A program made the position numbers and the translations under genes. From Deltaproteobacteria bacterium RIFCSPHIGHO2_02_FULL_40_28 (lineage in GTDB: Bacteria; UBA10199; 2-12-FULL-40-28): a stretch of 64,000 nucleotides of DNA. Location of the stretch: the NCBI GenBank assembly GCA_001798135.1, contig MGRJ01000030.1, positions 1 to 64,000 of the forward strand, in the 5' to 3' direction. Positions 15,500 through 25,484 of the stretch are shown one piece after another; within the stretch, counting starts at the first letter, position 1, and each line of letters begins with the position of its first letter. The notes beneath the pieces are model-generated. The model had not been told where the DNA came from. It did not search any database and saw only the letters and a list, made by a program, of their open reading frames with translations.

Positions 15500-15769
15500 C
15501 TAGAGTTTGTGTTTGGTTTTAATCCTAGTCCAACTGATTGTGTTACCTTTTTTTGCTTCTTTTAATCCCAAACGAATTTTCTTTAGATTTTCTTTGTCAG
15601 ATATTTCATTTAAAGTTTCAATCATACTTTCATAATCATCGATGGAAAGTAAAATAGCAATAGGATCCCCTCTTTTGGAAATCACAAAACGATCTAAACG
15701 TTCATCAACGCTATTTATAACCTTGGGTAGCTTAGGTCTTAATTGTTTGAGTGTAATATGTTGGTACAT
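15500..15769 (-). CDS. Phd/YefM-family antitoxin
   Basis: Protein of 89 residues from ATG 15769. LKQLRPKLPKVINSVDERLDRFVISKRGDPIAILLSIDDYESM is a clear Phd/YefM N-terminal DNA-binding domain; the basic C-terminus would bind the toxin. An in-frame GTG at 15790 is rejected since no homolog-like residues precede MYQHITL. An imperfect palindrome, TAGTATACACTA, at 15769-15780 covers the start and may be the operator. Antitoxin-toxin gene order with the RelE-like gene 7 bp downstream. Confidence 0.85.
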   Translation of the reverse strand: MYQHITLKQLRPKLPKVINSVDERLDRFVISKRGDPIAILLSIDDYESMIETLNEISDKENLKKIRLGLKEAKKGNTISWTRIKTKHKL

Positions 15770-15816
15770 AGTATACACTAAAGGATACACTTAAAAAATG
15801 ATTTGTCAATACGGCT

Positions 15817-18444
15817 TTAAATAAGCGATTCGGCTTTTTTAAGGGCTTCGGAAAGCTTAGAAACATCAGGGCCACCAGCTTGGGCCATATCGGGACGGCC
15901 GCCACCTTTTCCTCCCACGATGGGGGCAATTTCAGAAATTATTTTTCCTGCATTGTATTTTGCAGTCAAATCAGCACTTACAGTAACAATCAATAAAACT
16001 TTATCCGCTCCTTTGGCGGCAATAACTGCAATTCCACTCCCTAAGCGGGATTTGACTTGATCAGAAAATTCGCGCAGGGCTTTTGGATCATCCATCTCAA
16101 TTTCAATGGAAAGAAAACGCACTCCTTTAATTTCTTTTACATTTTGTAAATAATCGCTTCCCCCTCCCCCACCACTTGCTACCTTTGATTTTAAACGCGT
16201 TATTTCTTGTTCCAATTCTCGAATGCGCTCACTTGTTTTTTTAATTTTAAGGGAAAGCTCCTCGGGAGATGATTTTAACAAAGAAGCTAGTTCACCCAAC
16301 AGGGCTTCCATCTCTTGAAAAAGAGCAATGGCTTTCATTCCGGTAACTGCCTCAATACGTCGCACCCCAGAAGCTACAGAAGATTCACTTGTAATTTTAA
16401 AAATCCCAATTTCACCTGAGGCATCAAGATGCGTACCTCCACACAATTCCATGCTGTAAGGTCCAATGGTTACCACCCTCACCCGATCCCCATATTTATC
16501 ACCAAAAAAAGCAGTGGCTCCTTTTTTCTTAGCTTCATCAAAACTGTGTTCTTCTTTGGTTACAACATAGTTTGCTTGAATTACCTCATTTACACGCCTT
16601 TCAATCTTTTGAATTTCTTCCCGCGTTAAAGCTGCAAAATGAGAAAAATCAAAACGAAGACGTTCGGGCGTAACAAGTGATCCTGCCTGCTTTACATGAT
16701 CTCCTAAAAGTTCCCGCAAGGCTGCATGCAAAATGTGAGTGGCTGTGTGGTTTAACATGGTGGAACGACGACAAACTAAATTAACCTGTAAATGAATTTT
16801 ATCTCCTACCTTTATCAAACCTGAAATCACTTTTCCTTGATGAACAATTAATCCATCCACTGGTTTTTGAGTGTCATCAATTTCTAACTTGGCTTTACCT
16901 GATGTAATAACTCCCTTATCCCCCACTTGTCCGCCAGATTCTCCATAAAAAGGAGAATCGTTGGAAATCACTTCCACTTCAACACCGTTTTCTGCTTGCT
17001 CTACAGGGTTTCCTTCTTTGATCAAAGCCACAATTGTAGAGTTGGCCTCTAAACCTTCATACCCCACGAAGTGGGTTTTACCTTTTTCTTGAACTAATTG
17101 TTGATAAATGGCTCCCACTTTTTCTTGTCCACTGCCCTTCCAGGCAGCACGCGCACGTTTCTTTTGATCTTCCATGGCTGAATCAAAACGAGTTTTATCT
17201 ACACTCATTCCTTTTTCAGCTAAAATAATTTCAGTGAGATCGAGTGGAAAACCAAAGGTATCGTACAATTTAAAGGCGGTGGCCCCATCAAAAATTTTTC
17301 CTTTTTGATGTGAGGTTTCTTCCTCAATCATTTTCAAACCTTTTTCCAAAGTTTCAAGAAAATTTTCTTCTTCTATTTTAGCTGCCTTTAAAATGAACTC
17401 TTGATTTTTTTCTAAATCTGGATAGGCGGCTCTCATTTCTGCCACAAGGGTTTTAACTCCTTCATAAAAGAAGGGTTCATTCATTTTAAGCAAACGTCCA
17501 TGGCGAATAGCTCGGCGCATGATGCGCCTTAAAACATAACCACGTCCTTCGTTAGAAGGAAGAACTCCATCTCCAATTAAAAAAGTCATGGCTCTTAAAT
17601 GGTCGGCTAGTACCCGAAGTGAAACATCCTGCTCTGGATTTTTTCCGTAAGCAACACCGGTTCTTTTTGAAAAAAAATGAATGAGTGGAAAAAATAAATC
17701 GGTTTCGTAATTGGAATTTTTTTTCTGTAAAACAGCGGCGAGACGTTCTAAGCCCATACCAGTATCTATCGATGGTTTTGGAAGTGGTGTTTGCGCACCT
17801 TTTACAGTGCGCTCAAATTGCATGAACACCAAGTTCCAAATTTCCATAAAATCGTCGGGATGGGTGGCAGGATTTCCTGGGGAAGGTTTGCTTTTTAAGG
17901 TAGCACCCAAATCAATATGAATTTCGGAGCATGGGCCGCAAGGGCCTACCTCTCCCATGGACCAAAAATTATCGGCTTCATCTAAACGGATCATTCTTTT
18001 TTGAGGGAAGTTCACTTCCTTTTGCCAGAGCTTTTCAGCCTCAAAATCTTCTCGAAACACCGTTACCCAAAGCACATCTGCGGGAATTTTCACTGTTTCT
18101 GTTAAAAATTCCCAAGCATAAACAATGGCTTCTTTTTTAAAATAATCTCCAAACGAAAAATTTCCCAACATTTCAAAAAAGGTATGATGACGAGGTGTAC
18201 GGCCTACATTTTCTAAATCGTTGTGCTTACCAGAAACACGCATACACTTCTGAGAACTAACAGCTCTCGTATAATCGTGTTTTTCTTCCCCGGTAAAAAG
18301 ATTTTTAAACGGAACCATCCCTGCATTTACAAAAAACAAGGTAGGATCGTTAAAAGGAACAAGTGAGCTACTTGAAACAAGATGATGTTTTTTGGACTCA
18401 AAATATTTAAGGAACTTTTGGCGGATTTCGTTTCCTGTCAGCAT
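15817..18444 (-). CDS. alaS: Alanyl-tRNA synthetase
   Basis: Protein of 875 residues, full length. Class II catalytic core at the N-terminus (SSSSLVPFNDPTLFFVNAGM), the editing domain zinc ligands in NHTATHILHAAL and CGGTHLDASGEIGIF, and a C-terminal DHHA1 domain ending GGGRPDMAQAGG. It charges tRNA-Ala and hydrolyses misacylated Ser or Gly tRNA. It lies 49 bp after recA in the same direction and may be co-transcribed, as in many bacteria. Confidence 0.98.
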   Translation of the reverse strand: MLTGNEIRQKFLKYFESKKHHLVSSSSLVPFNDPTLFFVNAGMVPFKNLFTGEEKHDYTRAVSSQKCMRVSGKHNDLENVGRTPRHHTFFEMLGNFSFGDYFKKEAIVYAWEFLTETVKIPADVLWVTVFREDFEAEKLWQKEVNFPQKRMIRLDEADNFWSMGEVGPCGPCSEIHIDLGATLKSKPSPGNPATHPDDFMEIWNLVFMQFERTVKGAQTPLPKPSIDTGMGLERLAAVLQKKNSNYETDLFFPLIHFFSKRTGVAYGKNPEQDVSLRVLADHLRAMTFLIGDGVLPSNEGRGYVLRRIMRRAIRHGRLLKMNEPFFYEGVKTLVAEMRAAYPDLEKNQEFILKAAKIEEENFLETLEKGLKMIEEETSHQKGKIFDGATAFKLYDTFGFPLDLTEIILAEKGMSVDKTRFDSAMEDQKKRARAAWKGSGQEKVGAIYQQLVQEKGKTHFVGYEGLEANSTIVALIKEGNPVEQAENGVEVEVISNDSPFYGESGGQVGDKGVITSGKAKLEIDDTQKPVDGLIVHQGKVISGLIKVGDKIHLQVNLVCRRSTMLNHTATHILHAALRELLGDHVKQAGSLVTPERLRFDFSHFAALTREEIQKIERRVNEVIQANYVVTKEEHSFDEAKKKGATAFFGDKYGDRVRVVTIGPYSMELCGGTHLDASGEIGIFKITSESSVASGVRRIEAVTGMKAIALFQEMEALLGELASLLKSSPEELSLKIKKTSERIRELEQEITRLKSKVASGGGGGSDYLQNVKEIKGVRFLSIEIEMDDPKALREFSDQVKSRLGSGIAVIAAKGADKVLLIVTVSADLTAKYNAGKIISEIAPIVGGKGGGRPDMAQAGGPDVSKLSEALKKAESLI

Positions 18445-18493
18445 GAGGCCAGCGATTAACTTATTTTGAACAAGGCTTCAATGAATAAAAAAC

Positions 18494-19564
18494 TTATGCT
18501 TTTGCTTTTTTGGCCTTTGCCTGCAGATCAGTTACTGAGGCCACCTCTGCTGGAATAAGTCCAAACTTTTTCTTAAGTTCAATTTCAATGCGCTGGGAAA
18601 TATCTTGATGGTCTACAAGAAACTGCTTGGCCTGGTCTGTTCCCTGGCCAATTTTTTCTTCTCCATAGGCATACCAAGAACCACTTTTTTCTATGATATT
18701 ATGCCCCGTGGCTAATTCTAACAGATCTCCCATCTTGGAAATACCCTCGCCATAAATCATATCGAACTCAACCTCCCTAAAAGGAGGAGCCATTTTATTT
18801 TTAACAACCTTCACCCGTGTTCTATTTCCGATTACATCATCCCCTTTTTTAAGGGCCCCAATGCGGCGAATATCTAAACGAACAGTGGCATAAAACTTTA
18901 AGGCATTACCTCCAGTAGTGGTTTCAGGATTTCCAAACATCACACCAATTTTCATACGAATTTGGTTGATAAAAATAAGAAGGGTTTTAGAACGTGAAAC
19001 AGTACCTGTGAGTTTTCGAAGCGCTTGGCTCATCAGCCTTGCTTGGGCTCCCATTTGTGCATCTCCCATATCACCTTCTATTTCTGACCTGGGAACAAGA
19101 GCTGCAACAGAATCTATTACAATCACATCAACTGCATTAGAGCGCACCAATGTTTCGGCAATTTCTAAAGCTTGTTCTCCATTGTCGGGTTGAGAAATAA
19201 GAAGATCTTCAGTTTTTACTCCCAATTTACGAGCATAGTTTACATCGAGGGCATGCTCGGCATCGATAAAGGCACAAATGCCACCTTTTTTTTGCGCTTC
19301 GGCCACCACATGAAGAGTTAAAGTTGTTTTACCAGAAGATTCTGGCCCATAAATTTCTGCAATTCTTCCTCTGGGCAGTCCACCAATACCTAGAGCTAGA
19401 TCAAGAGCAAGAGATCCTGTAGAAATGGTATCAACTAATCCAGCTAATAAATTTTCTTTTTCTCCAAGACGCATAATAGAGCCTTTACCAAATTGTTTTT
19501 CGATTGTGCCTACTGCTAATGCAATGGCCTTGTTTTTATCTGATGTGGGTTGAATAGAATCCAT
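18494..19564 (-). CDS. recA: Recombinase RecA
   Basis: Protein of 356 residues. Walker [10 protein letters not shown] at 73-81, Walker [11 protein letters not shown], and the L2/ATP-cap region [23 protein letters not shown]. Forms filaments on ssDNA for strand exchange and activates LexA self-cleavage. Preceded by GGAGG and by a GAAC-N7-GAAC motif (19598-19612) that resembles the alphaproteobacterial SOS box, so DNA-damage induction is likely. Confidence 0.99.
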   Translation of the reverse strand: MDSIQPTSDKNKAIALAVGTIEKQFGKGSIMRLGEKENLLAGLVDTISTGSLALDLALGIGGLPRGRIAEIYGPESSGKTTLTLHVVAEAQKKGGICAFIDAEHALDVNYARKLGVKTEDLLISQPDNGEQALEIAETLVRSNAVDVIVIDSVAALVPRSEIEGDMGDAQMGAQARLMSQALRKLTGTVSRSKTLLIFINQIRMKIGVMFGNPETTTGGNALKFYATVRLDIRRIGALKKGDDVIGNRTRVKVVKNKMAPPFREVEFDMIYGEGISKMGDLLELATGHNIIEKSGSWYAYGEEKIGQGTDQAKQFLVDHQDISQRIEIELKKKFGLIPAEVASVTDLQAKAKKAKA

Positions 19565-19597
19565 GATACCTCCGGTTTAATTGTTCCTGTTACTTTT

Positions 19598-19612
19598 GTT
19601 CACTCCCCGTTC
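19598..19612 (-). promoter_or_regulatory. SOS-box-like GAAC-N7-GAAC upstream of recA
   Basis: On the minus strand GAAC, seven bases, GAAC; on the plus strand GTTC (19598-19601), ACTCCCC, GTTC (19609-19612). It is about 35 bp upstream of the recA ATG. GTTC-N7-GTTC is the LexA site known from Alphaproteobacteria. No lexA gene is in the window. Confidence 0.5.
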
Positions 19613-19807
19613 ACTTGGCAAGAAAAAAACACTTGAGATCAAAAACTAAGACAAAAATGCTCTGCCAAAAAGGACACAGTCTGGGTTAAAAATACCCCAT
19701 TTATCACCTCAAGATAATATTAAGTATTTAAAATTATTAGATTTTTTAATGTCAAAAACTTGGTATTCTTATTGCTTTAACTGATAGGGAAATCAAAAGG
19801 AGGGGGT

Positions 19808-21940
19808 ATGCGAGTTACACAATTCAACATCATTTTGCTCAGTTTTTTAACTTTCATATCTATAGGATTTATTCAGTGTGGAGACTCTGCAGAAGATGGA
19901 GACTCAGAGACAGCTGTTCTTACCATTACAGGAAATTTAATGGCTCCACAAGCTGCAACAGAAAGTAGCTCTGTTTCTGCTCTTATTTCCACAGCAACAG
20001 TAGATGCAGCAGTAGCTGAAGATGAAACTGATGCTTTGGATAATCTACTCACAGCCACAGGTGAAGCTGAATGTAGTGTAGAATTATACACCATGGAAGG
20101 GCTTTTAGTTTGTAGTACAACAACTGGTATAGCTGGAGAATATGTTTGTCCCATTTCCGATTTAAACGATATTCGTCCTACAGACGTTACAGATCCAACG
20201 GCTTCTTTTAGACCTCAACTAGTAGCAAGCATTGATTGTGGTGTAAAACATTATGAAACCTTCATTGGGGGTTCCGTCGACCCTGCTGGAGACTTAACAG
20301 CAGCCCTACAAGATAATGAAGTGACTGTAAAAACAACTCTGGCCATGCAAACCATGATGAGCCCAACTCCTATTGGTTTTACAAATTGGGGAATTGATTT
20401 TTCGGAAGTAATTCCCAACCCAGGGCAACGCTATCTGACTATTTTAGGTTTCTTTAAAGGTGGATCTTTAAACGCTGAAAACGAGTCTTTAGGCAAACAA
20501 TTTGGGATTATGAATGCTCTCTTTACCAGTTTCTATGTTGGCCCTGACAAAGGAGACTATAGTGCGTTGGGCTTTGGCGACCCCTATGCAATGATAAGAG
20601 CTATGCTGCAAGGAGAACTGCCCAGTGACGTTGTGACACGCATGACTGGATTTCTCGGAGACAACATCAGTGGTTTTGATACTTCTATAATACACTCTAC
20701 CTATTCGAGCGCTGCAAGTAATCTGGCTTCAACCAGAGACCTTGCATACACCAACTTCATTGATGCCGGCTTTGCTACTGATGATATGCCCTCAGCAGAA
20801 TTTTATGCATTAGGACGAACTTTTACAAAAATGTCTGCAGATACAGCTATATCGGGGATGAGAGAGGGCGGTAGTACTACTTTTGAATTTATACATAACC
20901 TATACCGTACAGCTGCAGACAAAGCTGCAACAATAGGTGCAGACGAACCAGTTAGATTTGATCAAGATATGGTATCAGGGCTTGTAGCGGGCTATGGAAG
21001 CAATCTTACGAGCCCCATGGCTAATAACCGGAAAGCTTTTCTAGAAACCATGTATAATAGTGCTAGTAACATTTCATGTAGTGGATTTACAAAATGTAGA
21101 AATCTGGGAGCAGCTTTCAAAGATGTGTATAACAGCCAAGGACTTGATTATTGCTCAACAGAGGCTTGCTATGAAGGTGTAGGCGCTTATGTCAAATCAA
21201 CATCAACAGCAGGAACCGACAATATTACGGGTTATTTTCCAGCAGACTCTAACTACTTAGAAAGTGGTGCCTTTACAAGTTGTGTTATGGCTCAAATAAG
21301 TGCAGGTCAACCAGCCATCAGTTGTATGGGATGGCTAAGTGGCTCGCAACAAAACCAATTGAGTACCTTTGTAGGTGGTGGTTCTGGCAATCCACTGTTA
21401 AAAGCAGATGGCCTATCTTGTACACTCGCTACCGAATGTCTCTCCAATACCTGCAGTGCAGGACTTTGTGGCGGTGCACAACAACAACAACAACAACAAC
21501 CTCCACCACCACAACTAAAAGCAGATGGACAGGTTTGTGCACAACCTTCAGAATGCCTCTCCAATACCTGCAATGCAGGACTTTGTGGCGGACAACCACC
21601 ACCACCTCCTCCACAAAGTAGCGTTACACTTCAGAACTGTGCGGGAGGATGCCAGGTTACCCTGTCTGGTAATGCTCCAGGTCCTGGTCAAACTCAGGGT
21701 TTTAATATCACCAATGCTGTAAGCTGTGCGGGATTACCTCAAAATGTTAACGTAACCTATGTGACTTCCCCACTTAAATACTCGGGAGCTAACAACCTGT
21801 TTGTAGCTAATTTTAGTGGTCCGCTCCAAAATCATCCCACTGATAACACACGCAAAATTCAACCGTGTAATGCTGTGCTCCAAGGACAGGGTTGTGGACA
21901 GTGCTCTATCAATGTTCCAGCACCTCCACCACCTCCATAA
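19808..21940 (+). CDS. Cys-rich surface lipoprotein-like protein with tandem C-terminal repeats
   Basis: Protein of 710 residues with an export signal (hydrophobic 8-22) ending at Cys24 in IGFIQC, a weak lipobox, so probably lipidated or secreted. Residues up to about 520 are an unrecognised domain. Two Cys-rich repeats of about 27 residues follow (about 531-556 and 570-596), each KADG-x-x-C-x5-EC-LSNTC-x-AG-LCGG. A polyglutamine/polyproline linker separates them, a second proline run follows, and a final domain of about 100 residues has four Cys. A strong AGGAGG precedes the ATG. Such Cys repeats are common in exported proteins of deltaproteobacterial-type organisms. Function unknown. Confidence 0.7.
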   Translation: MRVTQFNIILLSFLTFISIGFIQCGDSAEDGDSETAVLTITGNLMAPQAATESSSVSALISTATVDAAVAEDETDALDNLLTATGEAECSVELYTMEGLLVCSTTTGIAGEYVCPISDLNDIRPTDVTDPTASFRPQLVASIDCGVKHYETFIGGSVDPAGDLTAALQDNEVTVKTTLAMQTMMSPTPIGFTNWGIDFSEVIPNPGQRYLTILGFFKGGSLNAENESLGKQFGIMNALFTSFYVGPDKGDYSALGFGDPYAMIRAMLQGELPSDVVTRMTGFLGDNISGFDTSIIHSTYSSAASNLASTRDLAYTNFIDAGFATDDMPSAEFYALGRTFTKMSADTAISGMREGGSTTFEFIHNLYRTAADKAATIGADEPVRFDQDMVSGLVAGYGSNLTSPMANNRKAFLETMYNSASNISCSGFTKCRNLGAAFKDVYNSQGLDYCSTEACYEGVGAYVKSTSTAGTDNITGYFPADSNYLESGAFTSCVMAQISAGQPAISCMGWLSGSQQNQLSTFVGGGSGNPLLKADGLSCTLATECLSNTCSAGLCGGAQQQQQQQPPPPQLKADGQVCAQPSECLSNTCNAGLCGGQPPPPPPQSSVTLQNCAGGCQVTLSGNAPGPGQTQGFNITNAVSCAGLPQNVNVTYVTSPLKYSGANNLFVANFSGPLQNHPTDNTRKIQPCNAVLQGQGCGQCSINVPAPPPPP

Positions 21941-21963
21941 TAATTTCTAATCAACACCGACAA

Positions 21964-21994
21964 CCCGCCCTCTCGATGGGGGCGGGTTTTTTTA
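21964..21994 (+). terminator. Rho-independent terminator
   Basis: CCCGCCC (21964-21970) and GGGCGGG (21980-21986) form a GC-rich hairpin followed by TTTTTTT. It ends the lipoprotein gene, 24 bp past its stop. Confidence 0.9.
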
Positions 21995-21997
21995 TGT

Positions 21998-22426
21998 CTA
22001 CTCAACCCAAAGTTTGATTTTCTTCCCCATCGTAGGATCGTAAGGAGTATACCAGTACCAATAACTGTAAGTATGCTTAATGGTATCACGCACTCTCCAG
22101 CCACAAGCTTGGCTTTGAGCTTTAGAATAAAAATGAACATCGCGATTCAAAGCAAGCTTAAGCCCCTGACGATTATCATTTACTTTCTTACCAATGGCAT
22201 TGAGGTCACAACCTGTTACAGAACCATCTGTATTACAGGTGCAGTTTTGGCCGGCTAAATATTTGTTAAGATCTTTAACAACGGCATCTTTGGCCACTGT
22301 CCCAGCAACGTCTTTTGTAACAGATTCTGCTTGGGTTCCAGTAACATTGGGAATTGAAAAACTATGAGCCTTTTGGGCTATGACTGCTATTCCCAAAATG
22401 ATCATAACAGCAATAAACTTCTTCAT
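21998..22426 (-). CDS. Secreted hypothetical protein
   Basis: Protein of 142 residues with a clear signal peptide (MKKFIAVMIILGIAVIAQKAHS). The mature part carries a Cys pair, NCTCNTDGSVTGCDL, and an aromatic-rich C-terminus. AGGAG precedes the ATG. Not recognised. It is convergent with the lipoprotein gene and ends just after that gene's terminator. Confidence 0.65.
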   Translation of the reverse strand: MKKFIAVMIILGIAVIAQKAHSFSIPNVTGTQAESVTKDVAGTVAKDAVVKDLNKYLAGQNCTCNTDGSVTGCDLNAIGKKVNDNRQGLKLALNRDVHFYSKAQSQACGWRVRDTIKHTYSYWYWYTPYDPTMGKKIKLWVE

Positions 22427-22492
22427 AATATATCTTCTCCTTTTTTAGGTTTATGATATGTGGATAAAATTAAAACGTGAGAATATTACCAT

Positions 22493-23041
22493 ATGGCCTT
22501 AGTCGAATCCATCGATATTCCCTTAAAAACAAAAATTCCCTCATTTCATTTGCCCGATCCCAATGGGAAAAAAATAAGCTCCGATGATCTCTTTGGTGCA
22601 AAGGGTTTGCTCGTTGCTTTTACCTGTAATCATTGCCCCTATGCCATTGCCATTTGGCCCAGGCTTATCAAATTAGCAAGTGATATAAAAAATTTAGAAA
22701 TCAATACCGTGGGGATTAATCCAAACATTCATCCCGATTATCCCGAAGATGCCCCGGACAAAATGATTAAAAAAATAAAGGAATGGAACATCTCTTTTCC
22801 CTACTTAGTAGATGCTACGCAAGAAATTGCAAAAAAATTTCAAGCCCAATGCACACCCGATTTGTATCTTTTTGATGCACAACAAAAACTGGTTTATCAT
22901 GGCAGGCTAGATGACAACTGGCAAAATGAAAGCAAAGTCACCAAACAAGAATTAAAAGAAGCTATTTCAAACTTAGCGAGTGGCAAACCCATCAATCCCG
23001 ATCAACATCCATCCATGGGATGCTCAATTAAATGGCAATAA
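22493..23041 (+). CDS. Thioredoxin-fold redoxin (AhpC/TSA-like)
   Basis: Protein of 182 residues, thioredoxin fold, with FTCNHCPY at 43-50 giving a Cys45-x-x-Cys48 motif. PDLYLFDAQQKLVYHGRLDD follows in the second half, and the C-terminus contains PSMGCSIKW. No signal peptide. Likely a cytoplasmic thiol peroxidase or thioredoxin-like reductant; reaction unassigned. Confidence 0.8.
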   Translation: MALVESIDIPLKTKIPSFHLPDPNGKKISSDDLFGAKGLLVAFTCNHCPYAIAIWPRLIKLASDIKNLEINTVGINPNIHPDYPEDAPDKMIKKIKEWNISFPYLVDATQEIAKKFQAQCTPDLYLFDAQQKLVYHGRLDDNWQNESKVTKQELKEAISNLASGKPINPDQHPSMGCSIKWQ

Positions 23042-23075
23042 AAACGGGTCCTGTCATTGTGAAAGACCCGTTTTT
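23041..23075. terminator. Bidirectional terminator
   Basis: AAAACGGGTC (23041-23050) pairs with GACCCGTTTT (23065-23074), with A/T runs on both sides, between the convergent redoxin and cinA stops, so it can serve both strands. Confidence 0.85.
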
Positions 23076-24261
23076 ATTGAGATAATAAATTGAGTCTCAA
23101 ATGATTTATGGCAAGACTTGCCACAAGCACTTTAAACCATTCACGATTAAGTTTAAAACAATAATCATAACAAACAACATCATCTGGAGTGGCCAAAGCA
23201 ATAAAAACTGTTCCAACGGGCTTATCCACCGTTCCCCCCGTAGGGCCTGCAATTCCGGTGACAGCTAATGCAAAATCCGTTTCAGCTTTTTTTTGCATCC
23301 CTAAAGCCATTTCACAAGCACACTCAGAACTTACTGCCCCATAAGTTTGAAGAGTTTCATTTTTAACACCTAAAAAATCTTTTTTGATTTGATTATCATA
23401 GGCCACTACCCCACCCTTAAAATAACTACTTGAGCCAGAAATATTGGTAATGCGGCTAGCAATAAGCCCTCCCGTGCACGATTCTGCCACACTCAGTGTT
23501 TTTTTCTGAGAACTTAAAAGAAAACCAAGAACCGATTCCAGGCTTTCTTCCCCTTCTCCATAAATGGCTTTCCCAACCTTTTCTTTTAAAAAAGAAATCC
23601 CCTCTTCCAAAAATTTGTGCGCCTCTTTTTCTGTTTTTCCCCACGAAGAAAGTTTAATCAAAGTTTCAGGAAAATGAGCTCTAAATCCCACACGCACATT
23701 TCCAATTTCTGTTTTATCATGATAAAAAGAACTTAAAGCATGATCAAGTTCGGCTTCGGCCATTCCAAAACAACGAAAAAGTTTACTTTTAAAAATTTTT
23801 TTCCCTTTTTTCTTGGCTAAAATCTCTGGCAAAATATTTTTTCCAAATAAAGCCTTCATCTCCTTGGGAACACCAGGTAAAAAATAAAAGGAAACTCCCT
23901 TAAATTTTAAGCCAATGCCCGGCGCTGTTCCCACAGGATTTAAATAAACCTTGGCCCCACTGGGAATAAGGGCTTGTTTTGATTTATTTTGTACTAATTT
24001 TTTATGGAAAGTTTTTGCAGCAATTTCAATTGTAAAATCATCTCCCGTAGGACCCAAACCACCAGTTACAATAACAACATCGGCCCTTCTGGCTGCTAAA
24101 AGCAAGGCCTGGCGGATGGTATTGGGATCATCCCTTACTGCACTTTGATAATCTACAATCAAACCTTGGAGCCATAATGCTTCCGAAAGAAAGACAACAT
24201 TGGTATTTACAATATCGCCAGAAAGGATTTCATCCCCAATGGTAATGATTTCCACTTTCAT
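23074..24261 (-). CDS. cinA: CinA (MoCF domain + nicotinamide-nucleotide amidase)
   Basis: Protein of 395 residues. N-terminal molybdopterin-binding-like domain (EIITIGDEILSGDIVNTN, TGGLGPTGDD) and a C-terminal PncC-type NMN deamidase domain from about 230 (SVAESCTGGLIASRIT, AVTGIAGPTGG). It recycles pyridine nucleotides and is linked to competence or DNA damage in some bacteria. A strong purine-rich ribosome site (GGGGGAGGGGG) lies upstream. Last gene of the sulfur group by position, 22 bp after sat. Confidence 0.95.
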   Translation of the reverse strand: MKVEIITIGDEILSGDIVNTNVVFLSEALWLQGLIVDYQSAVRDDPNTIRQALLLAARRADVVIVTGGLGPTGDDFTIEIAAKTFHKKLVQNKSKQALIPSGAKVYLNPVGTAPGIGLKFKGVSFYFLPGVPKEMKALFGKNILPEILAKKKGKKIFKSKLFRCFGMAEAELDHALSSFYHDKTEIGNVRVGFRAHFPETLIKLSSWGKTEKEAHKFLEEGISFLKEKVGKAIYGEGEESLESVLGFLLSSQKKTLSVAESCTGGLIASRITNISGSSSYFKGGVVAYDNQIKKDFLGVKNETLQTYGAVSSECACEMALGMQKKAETDFALAVTGIAGPTGGTVDKPVGTVFIALATPDDVVCYDYCFKLNREWFKVLVASLAINHLRLNLLSQ

Positions 24262-24283
24262 AACATTACCCCCTCCCCCGTGA

Positions 24284-25441
24284 TTATTTCTTCATCGCAC
24301 CAATCAAAATACGGGCCACTTCAGGACGCGAAAACTCAACAGGAGGTTCAATGCCTGCCACTAACATTTCACGAACTTTGGTTCCTGAAAGAGCAATGTG
24401 TTCTTCTTTAGAGTGAGGACAAGTTTTAGCAGAAACCATGCCCTGACATTTTTTACAAAACATGGTGTGTTCAAAAAAGAAAGGCTCAATTCCAAGCTTG
24501 ATTGGGTCAAAATTTGAAAAAATAAGCTGGGCATCGTAAGTGCCATAATAATTTCCCACACCTGCATGATCACGTCCTACAATAAAATGCGTGCACCCAT
24601 AATTTTTTCGAACAAGCGCGTGAAAAATTGCTTCACGTGGACCTGCATAACGCATGGCTGCTGGAAAAGCTGATATCATCGTGCGCTTAGAAGGATAATA
24701 ATTGGCAAGCAACACCTCATAACATTTCATACGCACATCTACCGGCACATCATCTGACTTGGTAGCCCCCACTAAAGGATGAACAAGCAAACCATCCACT
24801 AATTCAAGAGCACATTTTTGGATGTACTCGTGAGCTCTATGGATGGGATTACGAGTTTGAAAACCCACAATGGTTTTCCATCCCTTTTCCTTAAAAATTT
24901 GCCTCAGTTCTTTGGGATCCTTTCGATAAGAAACAAAATCAGAATATTTTACACGATTCACCACACGCACGGGTCCTGCTAAATTAACATCCCCCTGGCT
25001 CATCATGGAGGCAACTCCTGGATGAGCCACCTCTGTTGTTTTATAAACTTCTTTGGCTTCTGTTTCTTTGTTGTAATCGTATTTTTCTTCTACCTTACAA
25101 AGCCCTAAAATAGTTCCATCTCCATCACAAAGACTTACCTCATCCCCTACTTTAACTTTATCCGCTATATCATTAGAAACAGAAAGAGTAATAGGCAAAG
25201 ACCAGGGTAGCCCATTCGCTAAATGCATGGTTTTAACCACACTATTGTAATCTTTAGAGTTCATGAAACCTTTTAAAGGGCTAAGTGCCCCGCAGGCCAT
25301 CATGTCTAAATCGGATAATTGTTTTTCATTTAAAACAACCTTGGTTAATCCTTTAGCCTTAGCTAAAAGTTCATCTCTTTCTTTTCCACTCACAACAAGA
25401 TTAATAAGTTCTCCACCATGAGGTGCAATTTGATCCTGCAT
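24284..25441 (-). CDS. sat: Sulfate adenylyltransferase (ATP sulfurylase)
   Basis: Protein of 385 residues of the single-chain Sat type. Active-site [12 protein letters not shown], then [12 protein letters not shown], and a zinc-like [20 protein letters not shown] near the C-terminus. It activates sulfate to adenosine phosphosulfate (or runs in reverse in sulfur oxidation). AAGGAGAA precedes ATG 25441. Its place behind cysO and a UspA-like gene ties it to cysteine synthesis. No APS reductase is visible in the window. Confidence 0.96.
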   Translation of the reverse strand: MQDQIAPHGGELINLVVSGKERDELLAKAKGLTKVVLNEKQLSDLDMMACGALSPLKGFMNSKDYNSVVKTMHLANGLPWSLPITLSVSNDIADKVKVGDEVSLCDGDGTILGLCKVEEKYDYNKETEAKEVYKTTEVAHPGVASMMSQGDVNLAGPVRVVNRVKYSDFVSYRKDPKELRQIFKEKGWKTIVGFQTRNPIHRAHEYIQKCALELVDGLLVHPLVGATKSDDVPVDVRMKCYEVLLANYYPSKRTMISAFPAAMRYAGPREAIFHALVRKNYGCTHFIVGRDHAGVGNYYGTYDAQLIFSNFDPIKLGIEPFFFEHTMFCKKCQGMVSAKTCPHSKEEHIALSGTKVREMLVAGIEPPVEFSRPEVARILIGAMKK

Positions 25442-25484
25442 ATTTCTCCTTTTATGGGGCTGCTGAAAAATGCCCCAAAAAATT

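Noticed and set aside
21307-21614. Antisense and alternate-frame ORFs over the Gln/Pro repeats
   Set aside because: Shadows of the low-complexity repeats in the lipoprotein-like gene.
25456-25476. GGGGC...GCCCC hairpin between the UspA-like gene and sat, whose start looks like a MITE end (GCTGCTGAAAAATG)
   Set aside because: Only one end, with several mismatches and no partner or target duplication. Not a terminator, as no T-run follows on the minus strand.
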